64,000 bases of DNA from positions 5,146,001-5,210,000 of the forward strand of contig OX388306.1 in assembly GCA_947579605.1 (NCBI GenBank). Direction: 5' to 3'. The notes beneath the pieces were generated by a model. The model had not been told where the DNA came from. It saw nothing but the letters and a program-made list of their open reading frames with translations, and made no database searches. The position numbers and the translations under genes were made by a program. Every line of letters begins with the position of its first letter. Positions within the stretch are counted from its first letter, which is position 1. The stretch comes from Athripsodes cinereus. Its lineage: Eukaryota; Arthropoda; Insecta; Trichoptera; Leptoceridae. Shown here in pieces: positions 36,201 to 45,400 of this stretch.

Positions 36201-37539
36201 TAAAGTAGCTTCTGTCCATAGCCGTTTTTTATGTTTTAATGGTGTTTTCTCAGAATTGTCTGTGAAAATGAAATAAATAATTTTGTTTACAGGAAGGAAA
36301 CCAAATTTTTCTCACACATGTGGGAACTAGGGCTGAGGTGTTCACATACTATCCTTTTCTCTCTTCACATAAGCACTGGGATCATATAAAAAAACTATCT
36401 TTTTCAGTAGGGGGATCATTAAATCCTGGAAATATTTTACAACCTTTAACCGTTATAGTGATGAATGTTGATATATCACCTCTGTAGTAGTGAGTGTGAT
36501 GTTAAAAGTGTGATGCCTCGGTATATTGAGCCGTATGTGAATGTGTCGGAGTACGCACTTATTTAACATTTTAGCTGTTCAAAAATATTAATAAATAAAA
36601 ATATTAAAAATATGCAAATAACATAATTTTCATATTTTATTTATGCAAGTATTTTTTTTATTTCACAATTCAATAAAATTTAACACTTGATACAATTCTT
36701 ATTTCAATTATCTTTGTTTCATTTATTAGTATAAAATATATCAATAATATGTTCCAGAATTGAATAAATTTTTCTTCTAATTTTTTTATAGATATATAAA
36801 TCAGATTTCTCAAAAAAACGTTGGCTTATAGATGCTAGCGCCACCGTGGTATGAGTTTAAAAGTTGTTGGTGCCACTAAAATCGGTATTTATTGACCATT
36901 AAATTTCTCGCCTTGTAGAGTAGTTTTATTTATTTATTTATCATTGCAATAAACGGCTTTCGCCTTTTACAGTTTTAAAAAGTACAAAACAATTTTTACA
37001 TACATTACAAGCGAAAATAAAACAAAAATATTATTTATGTTCAAGACAAATAAGAAGAAGTTTTCAATAAGAAGCAAATATATATGTTGACCGGTGTGGC
37101 GCGGAGGTAACCCTCTTGCCTTTGAGTCACGAGGTCCCGGGTTCGATTCCCGGCCAGGGCAAAGTGAAGAATGACCTTTTTCAAATTGTCCTGGGTCTGT
37201 GTGTTACATGTATATGTGTGTAGTGCATTGTATATGTGTGTATCGTCGCATTAGTATCCATAATACAAGATTCATCTTAGTTTGGGACTAGCTCGATCTG
37301 TGTGAATTGTCTATGTATGTTATGTTATATATGTACTACAAATAAGTTAAAAATGAATTTTTTTAAATAGACTTACCTAGATGTAGTTTAATATTTCTAT
37401 CCGGATCAACATCGCACCACTCTGCACAATTTGTTGATGAAATTGTCAATAATATCTTTTCAGAATCTAAAAACATATATTTGTTGCCAATCAATATTGA
37501 TGTATTGTAGTATCCTTCAATTGGTTTTAAATAATTCAT
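27211..37539 (-). CDS. ZAD-C2H2 zinc-finger protein, paralogue of the convergent gene; eight exons modelled, 632 residues
   Basis: Exons (minus): 37539-37377, 36259-36125, 35547-35410, 35314-34731, 29686-29273, 28464-28328, 28216-28036, 27357-27211. All borders are GT-AG, phases are 1,1,1,0,0,2,0, and the frame stays open. The ZAD is at about 190-265 (VICRFCAKTTLEMKSLEIFA ... KLCMKCVEVLDGFYAYV). C2H2 fingers include FHCPFCPSHLVHKMSMIHHI, LVCRTCGIEFRTVQGKSKHE, one split over exons 5/6 (CYQCFICLEVFVNEMQ then VTNHFTFSH), YKCFCSKQFNNTNQFLRHIN and one split over exons 7/8 (CPRCPARK then TYNNLLTHFMMMH). Exon 3 is acidic. Exon 1 is the weakest: its acceptor (TTATCAG) abuts a LINE tail and its 54 residues match no domain I know, so the true 5' end may lie elsewhere. 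No THAP domain is in this model. Probable nuclear DNA-binding regulator. Confidence 0.78.
29700..29800 (+). repeat. Copy of the short CCCACTTGTGGG repeat in intron 4
   Basis: TTTCATGCAGCTGGTCCGCT followed by GGCCACCCCACTTGTGGGAT and ATGCCGTTATATGCCG. It belongs to the dispersed family described for 33410-33545. Confidence 0.7.
29880..30590 (-). mobile_element. RTE-type LINE tails, sub-family with CCGCTTCCCTCGCGGGG
   Basis: Two copies of the tail CACCATCACGCCGCTTCCCT (30122-30150 and 30283-30310) precede reverse-strand remnants of the same RTE sub-family as 25905-26275. A motif TACCCGGCGTTGCACGGG at 29900 is a separate short repeat end. CATA-rich microsatellite accompanies the tails. Confidence 0.65.
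30595..32550. repeat. 98-bp tandem satellite, about 20 units, in intron 4 of the minus ZAD gene
   Basis: The unit begins GGTAGGTACCTACGTAGATA, continues AAAGTACTAAATTCCTCTTC and CCACTGTAGAATCTTGAAGT, then TTGACATCCCACACGGCCAT and ends ATTTCAATAAATAAAATG: 98 bp. Central copies (31260-32400) are nearly identical and flanking ones more diverged, the usual pattern of unequal exchange. Each unit holds the perfect palindrome GTAGGTACCTAC. Overlapping 88-residue minus-strand open frames recur through the array, spaced in multiples of 98 bp (for example 294 bp); they are repeat translations, not genes. AT microsatellite (GTATATATAG) follows at 32560-32670. Confidence 0.95.
33410..33545 (-). repeat. 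Short dispersed repeat (SINE-like), best-preserved copy
   Basis: Plus-strand text: ACTATACCATCACGGCATAT, CCCACAAGTGGGGTAGCCAG, CAGACCAGCTGCATATACAT, ending ACATTCAGGATGGGTGGCA. Read on the minus strand it ends CTACCCCACTTGTGGGATAT, GCCGTGATGGTATAGTATAG, which closely follows the tail of the RTE LINEs here. Relatives lie at 27075, 29700, 54615, 55540, 57420, 59040, 59285, 62505 and 63005. Confidence 0.8.
33690..34030 (-). mobile_element. Degenerate LINE C-terminus
   Basis: The minus-strand frame reads TYENDIMTLEMSWEEVKKSL followed by QRNWTEKAVFSSLC, parallel to SYDNDIRAQGMSWEEVTQLA at 4641-4860. It lies in the long intron 4 of the minus ZAD gene. The rest of that intron (34031-34730) is AT-rich with nothing recognised. 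Confidence 0.6.
35690..35815 (-). mobile_element. RTE tail fragment in intron 2
   Basis: GTGGTAGGCAGAGAGAACGG followed by AATGCCATTATAATCTACCT matches the 3' tail of the RTE copies at 1888 and 57575 in the same orientation. No coding part remains. Confidence 0.65.
37085..37330 (+). mobile_element. tRNA-derived SINE
   Basis: An A-box-like TGGCGCGGAGG (37097-37107) and a B box GGTTCGATTCC (37140-37150) are spaced as in a tRNA promoter. A tRNA-unrelated body follows (GACCTTTTTCAAATTGTCCT, then TGTGTATCGTCGCATTAGTA). A diverged copy is at 60200-60410 in the same orientation. It lies in intron 1 of the minus ZAD gene. Confidence 0.8.
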
Positions 37540-37554
37540 TTTTACTATACACTG

Positions 37555-37690
37555 ATAACAAGCAATGTTACACATAAACATATCAATATTAAATACAATC
37601 AATATAGAGAGGGTGAGTTCATCAAACAGGTGTGATTTCTTCCAAGAAACAGAATCTGTATCCTTATAGAAGAGCGAAGACCAAGTAAAC
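37555..37690 (-). mobile_element. LINE 3'-tail repeat (GTTGGAAGAGAT type)
   Basis: On the minus strand: TTTCTTGGAAGAAATCACAC, then TTTGATGAACTCACCCTCTC, then TATATTGATTGTATTTAA, matching 10766-10875. It directly precedes the splice acceptor of exon 1 of the ZAD gene model. Confidence 0.65.
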
Positions 37691-37749
37691 AACTCATAAC
37701 TATTTAACATTAATCATGTTTGATCACAATCTTAAAAATTTATATAGGT

Positions 37750-37945
37750 CAGTGGTTCCCAAAGTTGACTGGGCTCCGACCCATCTAACAAAAATTTCCA
37801 GTCTTGGGACCCACCTTTTAGATGTCTCAGAGAAAAGAGGTCATAAATATTGGTAAAGCTTAGATTCTCTAGTAGCGAGTCATGGAACTACTTAGTGCTC
37901 AGGGCCCACTCAATATTCGCTCCCGACCCATAGTTTGTAAAGTGT
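37750..37945. mobile_element. Possible hAT-type MITE fragment
   Basis: It begins CAGTGGTTCCCAAAGTTG, a start common in hAT terminal repeats, and ends near CGACCCATAGTTTGTAAAGT, a loose inverse of the start. I found no matching 8-bp flanking repeat. Confidence 0.4.
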
Positions 37946-37949
37946 ATAA

Positions 37950-38240
37950 AATTATATTGTGTTGTGCATAGAATGAGTTGAAATAAGTTAGAATAGTTTG
38001 GACATGTGGAGCGAATGGATGATGAAAGGATGTCCAAAAGGATGTATCTATCTCAAAGATGGGGTGTGAGAAAATGCGGATGTCCAAAAACTATGTGGCT
38101 TGATCACGTGGATAAAATTCTTAGCGTGCGTGTAAGAGAAATATTATGAATGTAGAGGAAGGGAAAAAATTATATAAGGAAAGATATATATGGCGTTCAC
38201 ATTCTCTCTACCTACTGCACATGGGATAAGGTGTGAAGTT
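37950..38240 (+). mobile_element. RTE-type LINE 3' fragment
   Basis: TAGTTTGGACATGTGGAGCG and GATGAAAGGATGTCCAAAAG match the WFGHVERM...DERMTKRM coding region of the other RTE copies; the tail ends GGGATAAGGTGTGAAGTTAT. It is degenerate and truncated. Confidence 0.7.
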
Positions 38241-38285
38241 ATAGATATTATTTTGTGTATATTTTTGAGTTTATTTTTTGGGTTT

Positions 38286-39076
38286 TGTACCGAACCGGGC
38301 ACTCTTTCCATCAACAAGGTTTATTAACTAAGAATTGTAGTAATATTTATATTGATTGCATATAACATTGTAAGACACGGCCCGCGGCGACGTAGGTACA
38401 ATAAAGATATCATGTCCGTATACCTACTCGTCGCGGTGTGCGCCGTCAACTCATCATGTATGTACTCGTAAAATCACTCTTGCTTCAACCGTCTACCTGT
38501 GAGTTTCTCTTCTACTACCTTGACCATCTCTACCTTCGCTTCTCTTGGATTTTGGACTGGACTACCTTCGCTGACCACAACGCTCTCTACCATTGGAATT
38601 GGCACGGATCTTCTGGCTTCAGCTGTCTCTCGTCTTCTCTGCACAGACGAGCTTCCAAGTGACTCGATACTGAGGTGGTTACCGTGAGCCGAGTACCGCA
38701 TCGTGAATACGCCGCCGTGTAGCTTCTTGTGTTCTCTAAACAGTCAGTGCTATCGGGATCATTGCCCGGTAGTGAGTGCTTGCGAGTACACAGGTTAGCT
38801 GCGCCTAGGTGTTGAAGCGTTGTCGTGCCCGGTGGAAGTAAACATCCCCAGGTCGACGAACGAAGGGAGTCTCCGACGTGTGTTGAGGGCGACGGCGGTT
38901 GAGCCAACCCTACAACGACGCACCCGGACATACCGTCCTCCACATCTTCGCCTACAAGACATCGAGGCACCGGCTGTGGGTGATCCAGCAACCCCCGCTC
39001 ACCCCCGACTCCTACCATCCGGAGACACAGTTTACTTGTGGACCGTGGCAGGCTGAGTCGGCCTCCGTCCCGCACA
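38286..39076 (+). repeat. 5' LTR (791 bp)
   Basis: Starts TGTACCGAACCGGGCACTCT and ends CCTCCGTCCCGCACA. Compared with the 3' LTR it lacks 306 bp: position 38470 continues directly to the equivalent of 49068. Short frames inside both LTRs are identical to each other and are not genes. Confidence 0.92.
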
Positions 39077-39079
39077 AGT

Positions 39080-39097
39080 TGGTCCCTCGAGCCGGAT
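39080..39097 (+). other. Primer binding site candidate
   Basis: TGGTCCCTCGAGCCGGAT begins three bases after the LTR. It resembles the complement of a tRNA-Tyr 3' end (CCGGCTCGA then GGACCA). The tRNA assignment is from memory and one base appears to differ. Confidence 0.5.
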
Positions 39098-39114
39098 CTC
39101 CCACCACCTACCCA

Positions 39115-39116
39115 AG

Positions 39117-39147
<31 letters not shown>

Positions 39148-39365
39148 TCTTTAAAGCTACTTTGCACATCATTACAGCTTTTAGCCAATGCGATGTGCAA
39201 AAGGATACTATAGTTACACAATATTTACAATATTCAAAAACAACAAAACATAAAGCAAATAAAATACATACATATATACATACATACACATACACACATA
39301 CATACATACATACACACATACACACACATACACATACATACATACATACACACACATGCATACAC
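39115..39365. repeat. Microsatellites (ATT)n and (TACA)n
   Basis: ATTATTATTATTATT at 39117-39148 is the LINE tail. TACATACATACACACATACA runs from about 39267 to 39365 in its 3'UTR. Confidence 0.9.
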
Positions 39366-42300
39366 ATCAAAAATCAAATAACAATCACACAAAAGATCAC
39401 CATAGAATGTTCGTTGACTCAATGAAGGCAACAAATTCCCTGTAAGATACGTAAAACATGTCACAGTTTTGAGCCAACAAATTAAAAAAGACCATTGCCT
39501 TGTTGGTCGGAGAATTCATCGCCAAATTTGTTCTTCCATGGGTAGGATAGAACAACAAATGCCCCCGCGATCTACTGTAGGAGTGCGGTACATAAAATGA
39601 CAACTCTGTCAATACCATCGGATTATGAATTATTCCATTCAGTAATTTAAAGTAATGTTTCAATAGGAAAAAATTTCTTCTCCTCTCAAGTGTATCATAA
39701 CCCAAACATCCAGCGACAAACAATGAAGGATACAGAAATGGGTAATATCCATACGTTCGACAATACAAATGTCTTAGAAATTTCTTTTGAACCTTTTCAA
39801 GCATTAAAGTATATCTGCTTTCATTCGGATCCCACACAACTGAGTTTGACTCGAGAATACTCCTGACCATGGAATCGTACAACGTTCGTAAAGTTGATTA
39901 ATTTTTAAAGTACTTTGAATTCCGCAACACAAATCCTAAAGTTCTAAATGCCTTCTCAGTAATATTGTTAACATGTACAGAAAAATTTAAATCTGTAGTA
40001 TATGTTACCCCAAGGTCTTTTGTCTCCTGTATTCTGAGTAGTATATTATCAGCCATATGATAATCAAACATAACTTTGTTATGATTTCTCGTGTAGGACA
40101 TTGCATTGCATTTTTTAATACTAAAACCTAGTTTATTTGTATTTGACCACTGCATTATCGAATCAACATCCTTCTGCAGCAAATGTGCATCCTCAACATC
40201 AGCAACGCATCTGAATACTTTTAGGTCATCGGCAAACATTAAATATTTAGAATGATTAACATACTGGCCAATGTCATTTATAAAAAGTGTAAACAACAGT
40301 GGTCCCAGATTTGACCCCTGAGGTACACCAGAGTTCGCAAAATATTCTGGAGACCTACTTTTATTATAGGATACAAATTGTTTGCGACTTCGAAAATAAG
40401 ACGCAAACCACTTCAACAATCCATTTGAAAAACCAAATGTGCCCAATTTCATCAACAGTACATCGTGATCCACTCTGTCAAAGGCCTTTTCGAAATCCGT
40501 GTAAATGACATCTATCTGAAGTGACTTATCTAGGCTCTGGCCGACATAACCTGCAAAGCATAACTGGTTGGTTGTAGTCGATTTACCTCGACGAAATCCA
40601 TGCTGTTCGTCAACCAAAAATGAGTTACAATGAAAATAAATTATTTTATGCAACATCATTTCAAATAACTTCGCTGGAGCCGAAAGAATTGCCACAGGTC
40701 TATAATTTTCAATATTAGATCTATCACCTTTTTTATAAATGGGCTTAACTCTTGTGGTTTTCCACTTTTCAGGAAATATACCACTACTAATGGATAAATT
40801 GAAAATAAATAGTAGCACTTCGCACAAATAAAATTGACCTCCTTTGATCACAAATGGAGGAATCTCGTCAGGGCCAGCCGCATATTTTGGCTTTAACCTA
40901 GAGAATGCTTCAGTCATATCAGCCAGAGTAAAACTTGTTATATTTATGTGCTGATTTGCCACTGAGGATGATGATACATCATTTACATTTAAAACTGGAG
41001 CATCGTCACGATACACAGAAGAGAAGAAACTCGCAAAGGCACCCGCTATATTCTCTCCTCCCATAAAAGAAACACCATTCAATGTATAGCTCAAAGGTTC
41101 AAAATCACTTTTTGATTTACTTTTTATGAAATTCCAAAATTTTTTGGGTTCATCAGCAATATTTCTTTCTGCTTCATCAACGAACTTATTATGAGCATCG
41201 TTAATCATCTTTTTCACCAATGAACGAAGCTCCTTAAACTTGTCATAAGCTTGTGTTGAACCATTGGATTTCCATAATTTATGCATTAAATGCTTCCGTT
41301 CAATCGTTCTTTTCAGAGCACTGGTGAACCAAATTGGATATTTTCCGCGATTAGCTTGACCATTTACTTTAAAACAATTATCAAAAATATCATACAATTT
41401 TGCATACAAAAGATCAAGCGCAGTATTAACATCTCCAGCAGAGAAAACATCCGACCAGCAAGCATTAGCCAAACAGTTATTGAACAAATGCATACATTTA
41501 TAATTAAAATTCCACCTCGGACTTCTATCAACATCGGCAGATATTTTGTCATTCAAGATTGTGTTATGACAGTTATTTAAGCATAAATTAATGGCAAGGG
41601 TTGGGTGTGCTGGGTCCTCAGGCACTAATGGCACATCATGCCTGCTGACAGAAATCCGAGTGGGCTGAGCGTTAGAGTAAACCAAGTCCAACATACGTTG
41701 GTTATCATTCAAAATAATATTACACTGATTAAGCTTAAATCTATTTACAAAATATGAGTTCTCACCCTTGGAAGAGCGAGATGAATGAAAATTGAAGTCA
41801 CCTACAATTAATACATTTCTTTCACCAATAACATTGGCATGACTTTCAATTTTATCATAAAATATACTGTAGGCATCTTCCAAGGATCGTGGTGCAAAGT
41901 AAACTACACAAATTAATAAAGAGTAACGCTTGAAAACCACTTTGACCCATAAATCCTCTCCTGAAGTTTCCATAAATGTTAAACGCTTCGCATAACATAA
42001 ATTTGCAGTTCTGACAGCTACAGCAACACCTCCACCACGAGACTCTCTGTCTTTGCGGAATACAACATATCGTGAGTCGAAAAGTTCAGCATCATTCACA
42101 GAAGGGGTCAACCAAGTTTCAGTAAGCAAAATTAAATCCAGATTTTGAGCAAGAACATTGTTAGAAAAAAGTGCCGTTTTAGAATTAAGTCCTCTCACAT
42201 TTGCGTATAAAATATCAATTCTATATGGCGTTGGTTTCCTTTGGTTCTGAACGTTGACCTCTCGACCTCCGAAAGAACCACTGGTTTATAGCTATATTCG

Positions 42301-42460
42301 GAGGCCACATGTCAGGCTTCATCCAGTGTTCATAAAAGCCTTCAGGAACTGAAACTTTAAATGATGCGTAATTCTCACTTTTCGTAACAACCCTCTCAAT
42401 TTTGATAGATGAACATTCAGGAAGTTTTCTCAGCATATAATTATGAACTTGTTCTACAGT
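39115..42460 (-). mobile_element. Jockey/CR1/I-like LINE nested in the BEL leader
   Basis: On the minus strand: an ORF1 C-terminus ending at 42221 (SFKVSVPEGFYEHWMKPDMW, an FP-like gag domain), then ORF2 in a shifted frame. The endonuclease has YANVRGLN, LLTETWL and LIVGDFNFHSS. The reverse transcriptase has YRPVAILSAPAKLFE, DFEKAFDRVDH, SGVPQGSNLGPLLF and the catalytic YLMFADDLKV. ORF2 stops in frame at TAA 39900-39898 and then continues STLRTLYDSMVRSILESNSV to 39397, so one nonsense change separates two parts. An (AAT)n tail at 39115-39150 ends it; a (TACA)n microsatellite lies at 39267-39365. The 5' end is truncated within ORF1. Confidence 0.88.
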
Positions 42461-42462
42461 AG

Positions 42463-45400
42463 ATGTCGATGTCACTGCGTTCAGGACGGAACGCCCGCGA
42501 TTCTGATGACGAGCATGACAGTGCATCAGACGCCTCATCAGACACCGCTACTGATGAAACATACAAGCAGCTGCGCCGCCAGAGAGATGATGCCATCGCC
42601 AGAGAGACCGCCTCACAGGGCACCATCGCAGATCTTCAGCGCCAGCTTGCAGCGTTCATGGCTGGAAGGAGTTCTCCGCAGACCGCTGCCACCACCGCCG
42701 GGATGGAGGTCCCTCCGGCGGTATACCAGCGGCCGCAGCAGACTCAGCAGCCTGACGCTGCCACCACGGCCGGATGGGGAGTCCCTCTGGCGCCGCCACA
42801 CCAGCAGCCGCAGCAGACACAGCCGCCTGCCGCTGCCACCACCGCCGGATGGGGAGTCCCTCCGGCGCCACACCAGCAGCTGCAGCAGACACAGCAGTCT
42901 GCCGCAACTACCACCGCCGGATGGGGAGTACCTCCGGTGCCACTCCAGCAGCCGCAGCAGACACAGTCGCCTGCCGCTGCCACCACCGCCGGATGGGGAG
43001 TCCCTCCGGCGCCACACCAGCAGCCGCAGCAGACACAGCAGCCTGCCGCTGCCAGCACCGCCGGATGGGGGGTCCCTCCGGCGCCACACCAGCAGCTGCA
43101 GCAGACACAGCAGCCTGCCGCCGCCACCACCGCCGGATGGGGAGTACCTCCGGCGCCACTCCAGCAGCCGCAGCAGACACAGCAGCCTGCCGCTGCCAGC
43201 ACCGCCGGATGGGGGGTCCCTCCGGCGCCACACCAGCAGCTGCAGCAGACACAGCAGCCTGCCGCTGCCACCACCGCCGGATGGGGAGTACCTCCGGCGC
43301 CACTCCAGCAGCCGCAGCAGACACAGCAGCCTGCCGCTGCCAGCACCGCCGGATGGGGGGACCCTCCGGCGCCACACCAGCAGCCGCAGCAGACACAGCA
43401 GCTAGCTGCTGCCACCAGCGCCGGATGGGGAGTTCCTCCGGCCGCACAACAACCCGCAGCAACATCGCTGCATACACCCACTGCAGCGCTCGATTCACAG
43501 CAGCAGCGGCCATTGCAGCCCACATCAGCAAGCAGCTGGACTCACTCGACGCAGCAACCAGCTCAACCGGCCGACGTTGCGGGTGTCCTGCCACGATGGA
43601 CAAGCATCACTTCAGTGCAAAGCAGGACAACGCAACCAGGGCCTTTGGCGCTCGAGAAGTACACGGACGAGTGGGTACGCCATAACATCGAGGTGGGGCT
43701 TACGCACACAGCCCGTGCGAACGTTGACCTGCCGTCATTCAACGGCGACCCGCTCAAATGGCCTGCCTTTAAAAACATCTTCGACGTCACCACCAAGAGG
43801 TACCAGATAAGTGAGTCGGAGAACGTGGCACGGCTGCAAGGAAAGCTGACAGGCGATGCATGGAAAGCAGTGGGGCCCAAGTTGATGTATGAGACCCCAG
43901 GCCTGGTTTCCCGAGTCATGCAGGAGCTTGAGAGGAGATTCGCCCGGGCAAGTGAGGTTGAGGCGATAATGTGCAATAACCTCAGCAGTGTGGCCAAGCT
44001 TAGTGACGAGCCAACCTCAACTGAACTGATAGGAGCACACGATGAAATCGCAGCTGCAGTGGAGACTCTTGTCAGTTTCGACCCAACATACGTGGCCACC
44101 CGAAAGGACCTGCTAAGGGAAGTAGTAATGAAGTTCCCTTACATCATCCGGTCACACTGGGTCGCAAACGTCACCACCAGGGGTAGAATGCCAGGAGAAG
44201 GCGTTACCCTGCACGACTTCTTGCAGTGGCTAACCAGCTACATTGGCAACCTCCGGGAATTGGGTGGTGAAGACTGGCTGCAAGGAGTCAAACGTCGTGC
44301 AAGGAAGCAGAAACAAGACCGAGTGTTTGCATGCATTGCCGACGAAAGTGAACCAGTGAACAGTGGTCGCGTAAATCACGGCAATAATAATCACAGTGAC
44401 AGTGCACGGGCGAACCGAGGAAATAATAACGCGCAAAGTGGCCGCGGAAACAATAGGAACAGTGTAGTGAGCAACCGCAGTACAAACAGTGAAAACAAGT
44501 TAACCTGTGGAATGTGTCTAGGGTCGCATCAGCTGCACACGTGCGCTTCGTATCTGCTGCTCGACCTGGATGCGAGATGGCGTTTTGTGATAGACAAGAA
44601 ACTGTGTCGTGTTTGTCTCACTGCGGGACACACTAAGAATAAGTGTAGAGCTCAGCATTGTGGAATTGGTGATTGCCGCAGGTTTCATCACACTACCCTG
44701 CATTCAACACCAAGACCATCTCCAGTCGCCGAAGAAGTGGTAGCAAATGTGACGCAGTGCGGTAACGCCGGAGTGCTGTTGAAAGTGCTGCCCGTCGTCA
44801 TAGCAGGCCCGTGCGGCAATATGAAAATTCATGCCCTGCTGGATGAAGGGGCAACTGTCACCATACTTGACGCAGCAGTCGCAGAGGCCATAGGAGCCTC
44901 TGGTAAAGTGACAGGCCTGCGAGTCCGTGGTGTGGGGGGAGTGCCCATAATTGATGAAACATCACGGAAAATATGCGTGATGGTGAGCGGCGACGGGGAT
45001 CATCAGCACAAAGTGACGGCGCAGACTTCAGTTAAAATTAAGCTGCCCCGTCAACTGATGGCCCGTCACAGAGATGACCTGCTGCGACCTGACGAGATTC
45101 CCACCGTGAGGCCGAAAATGCTCATTGGACAAGATAATGTCCACATAATCGTTGGCCGGGAGTACGACGAAAGAGAAGGGGACCCAGTCATGATGTCAAA
45201 GACAGCGCTAGGGTGGACAACACACGGTGGAAGGGCGAACGATGAAATAGCGTCAACCTTCATCGTCCAAGAAGATCCACTGGCTGGACTTGTAAGAAGC
45301 CACTTCGCCGTGGATTCGCTAGGAGTCACTGCTTCTCGAAGGGTGCCTGCAGACGAAGCCAGAGCCGTCGCCCTTATGGAAGAGACCACCACGCAAGATG

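Noticed and set aside
37095..37160. tRNA gene
   Set aside because: A and B boxes are present but no cloverleaf could be drawn, and a SINE body follows; a second diverged copy confirms a SINE.
38474..39075. 162-residue and other frames in the LTRs, duplicated at 49071-49672
   Set aside because: They are identical in both LTRs, have no domain, and are shadows of the repeat.
42613..43685. Long open frames on both strands across the gag repeats (for example 254, 259, 303 and 320 codons)
   Set aside because: They arise because the 72-bp repeat is a multiple of three and GC-rich, so other frames stay open. The real frame is the 2029-codon polyprotein.
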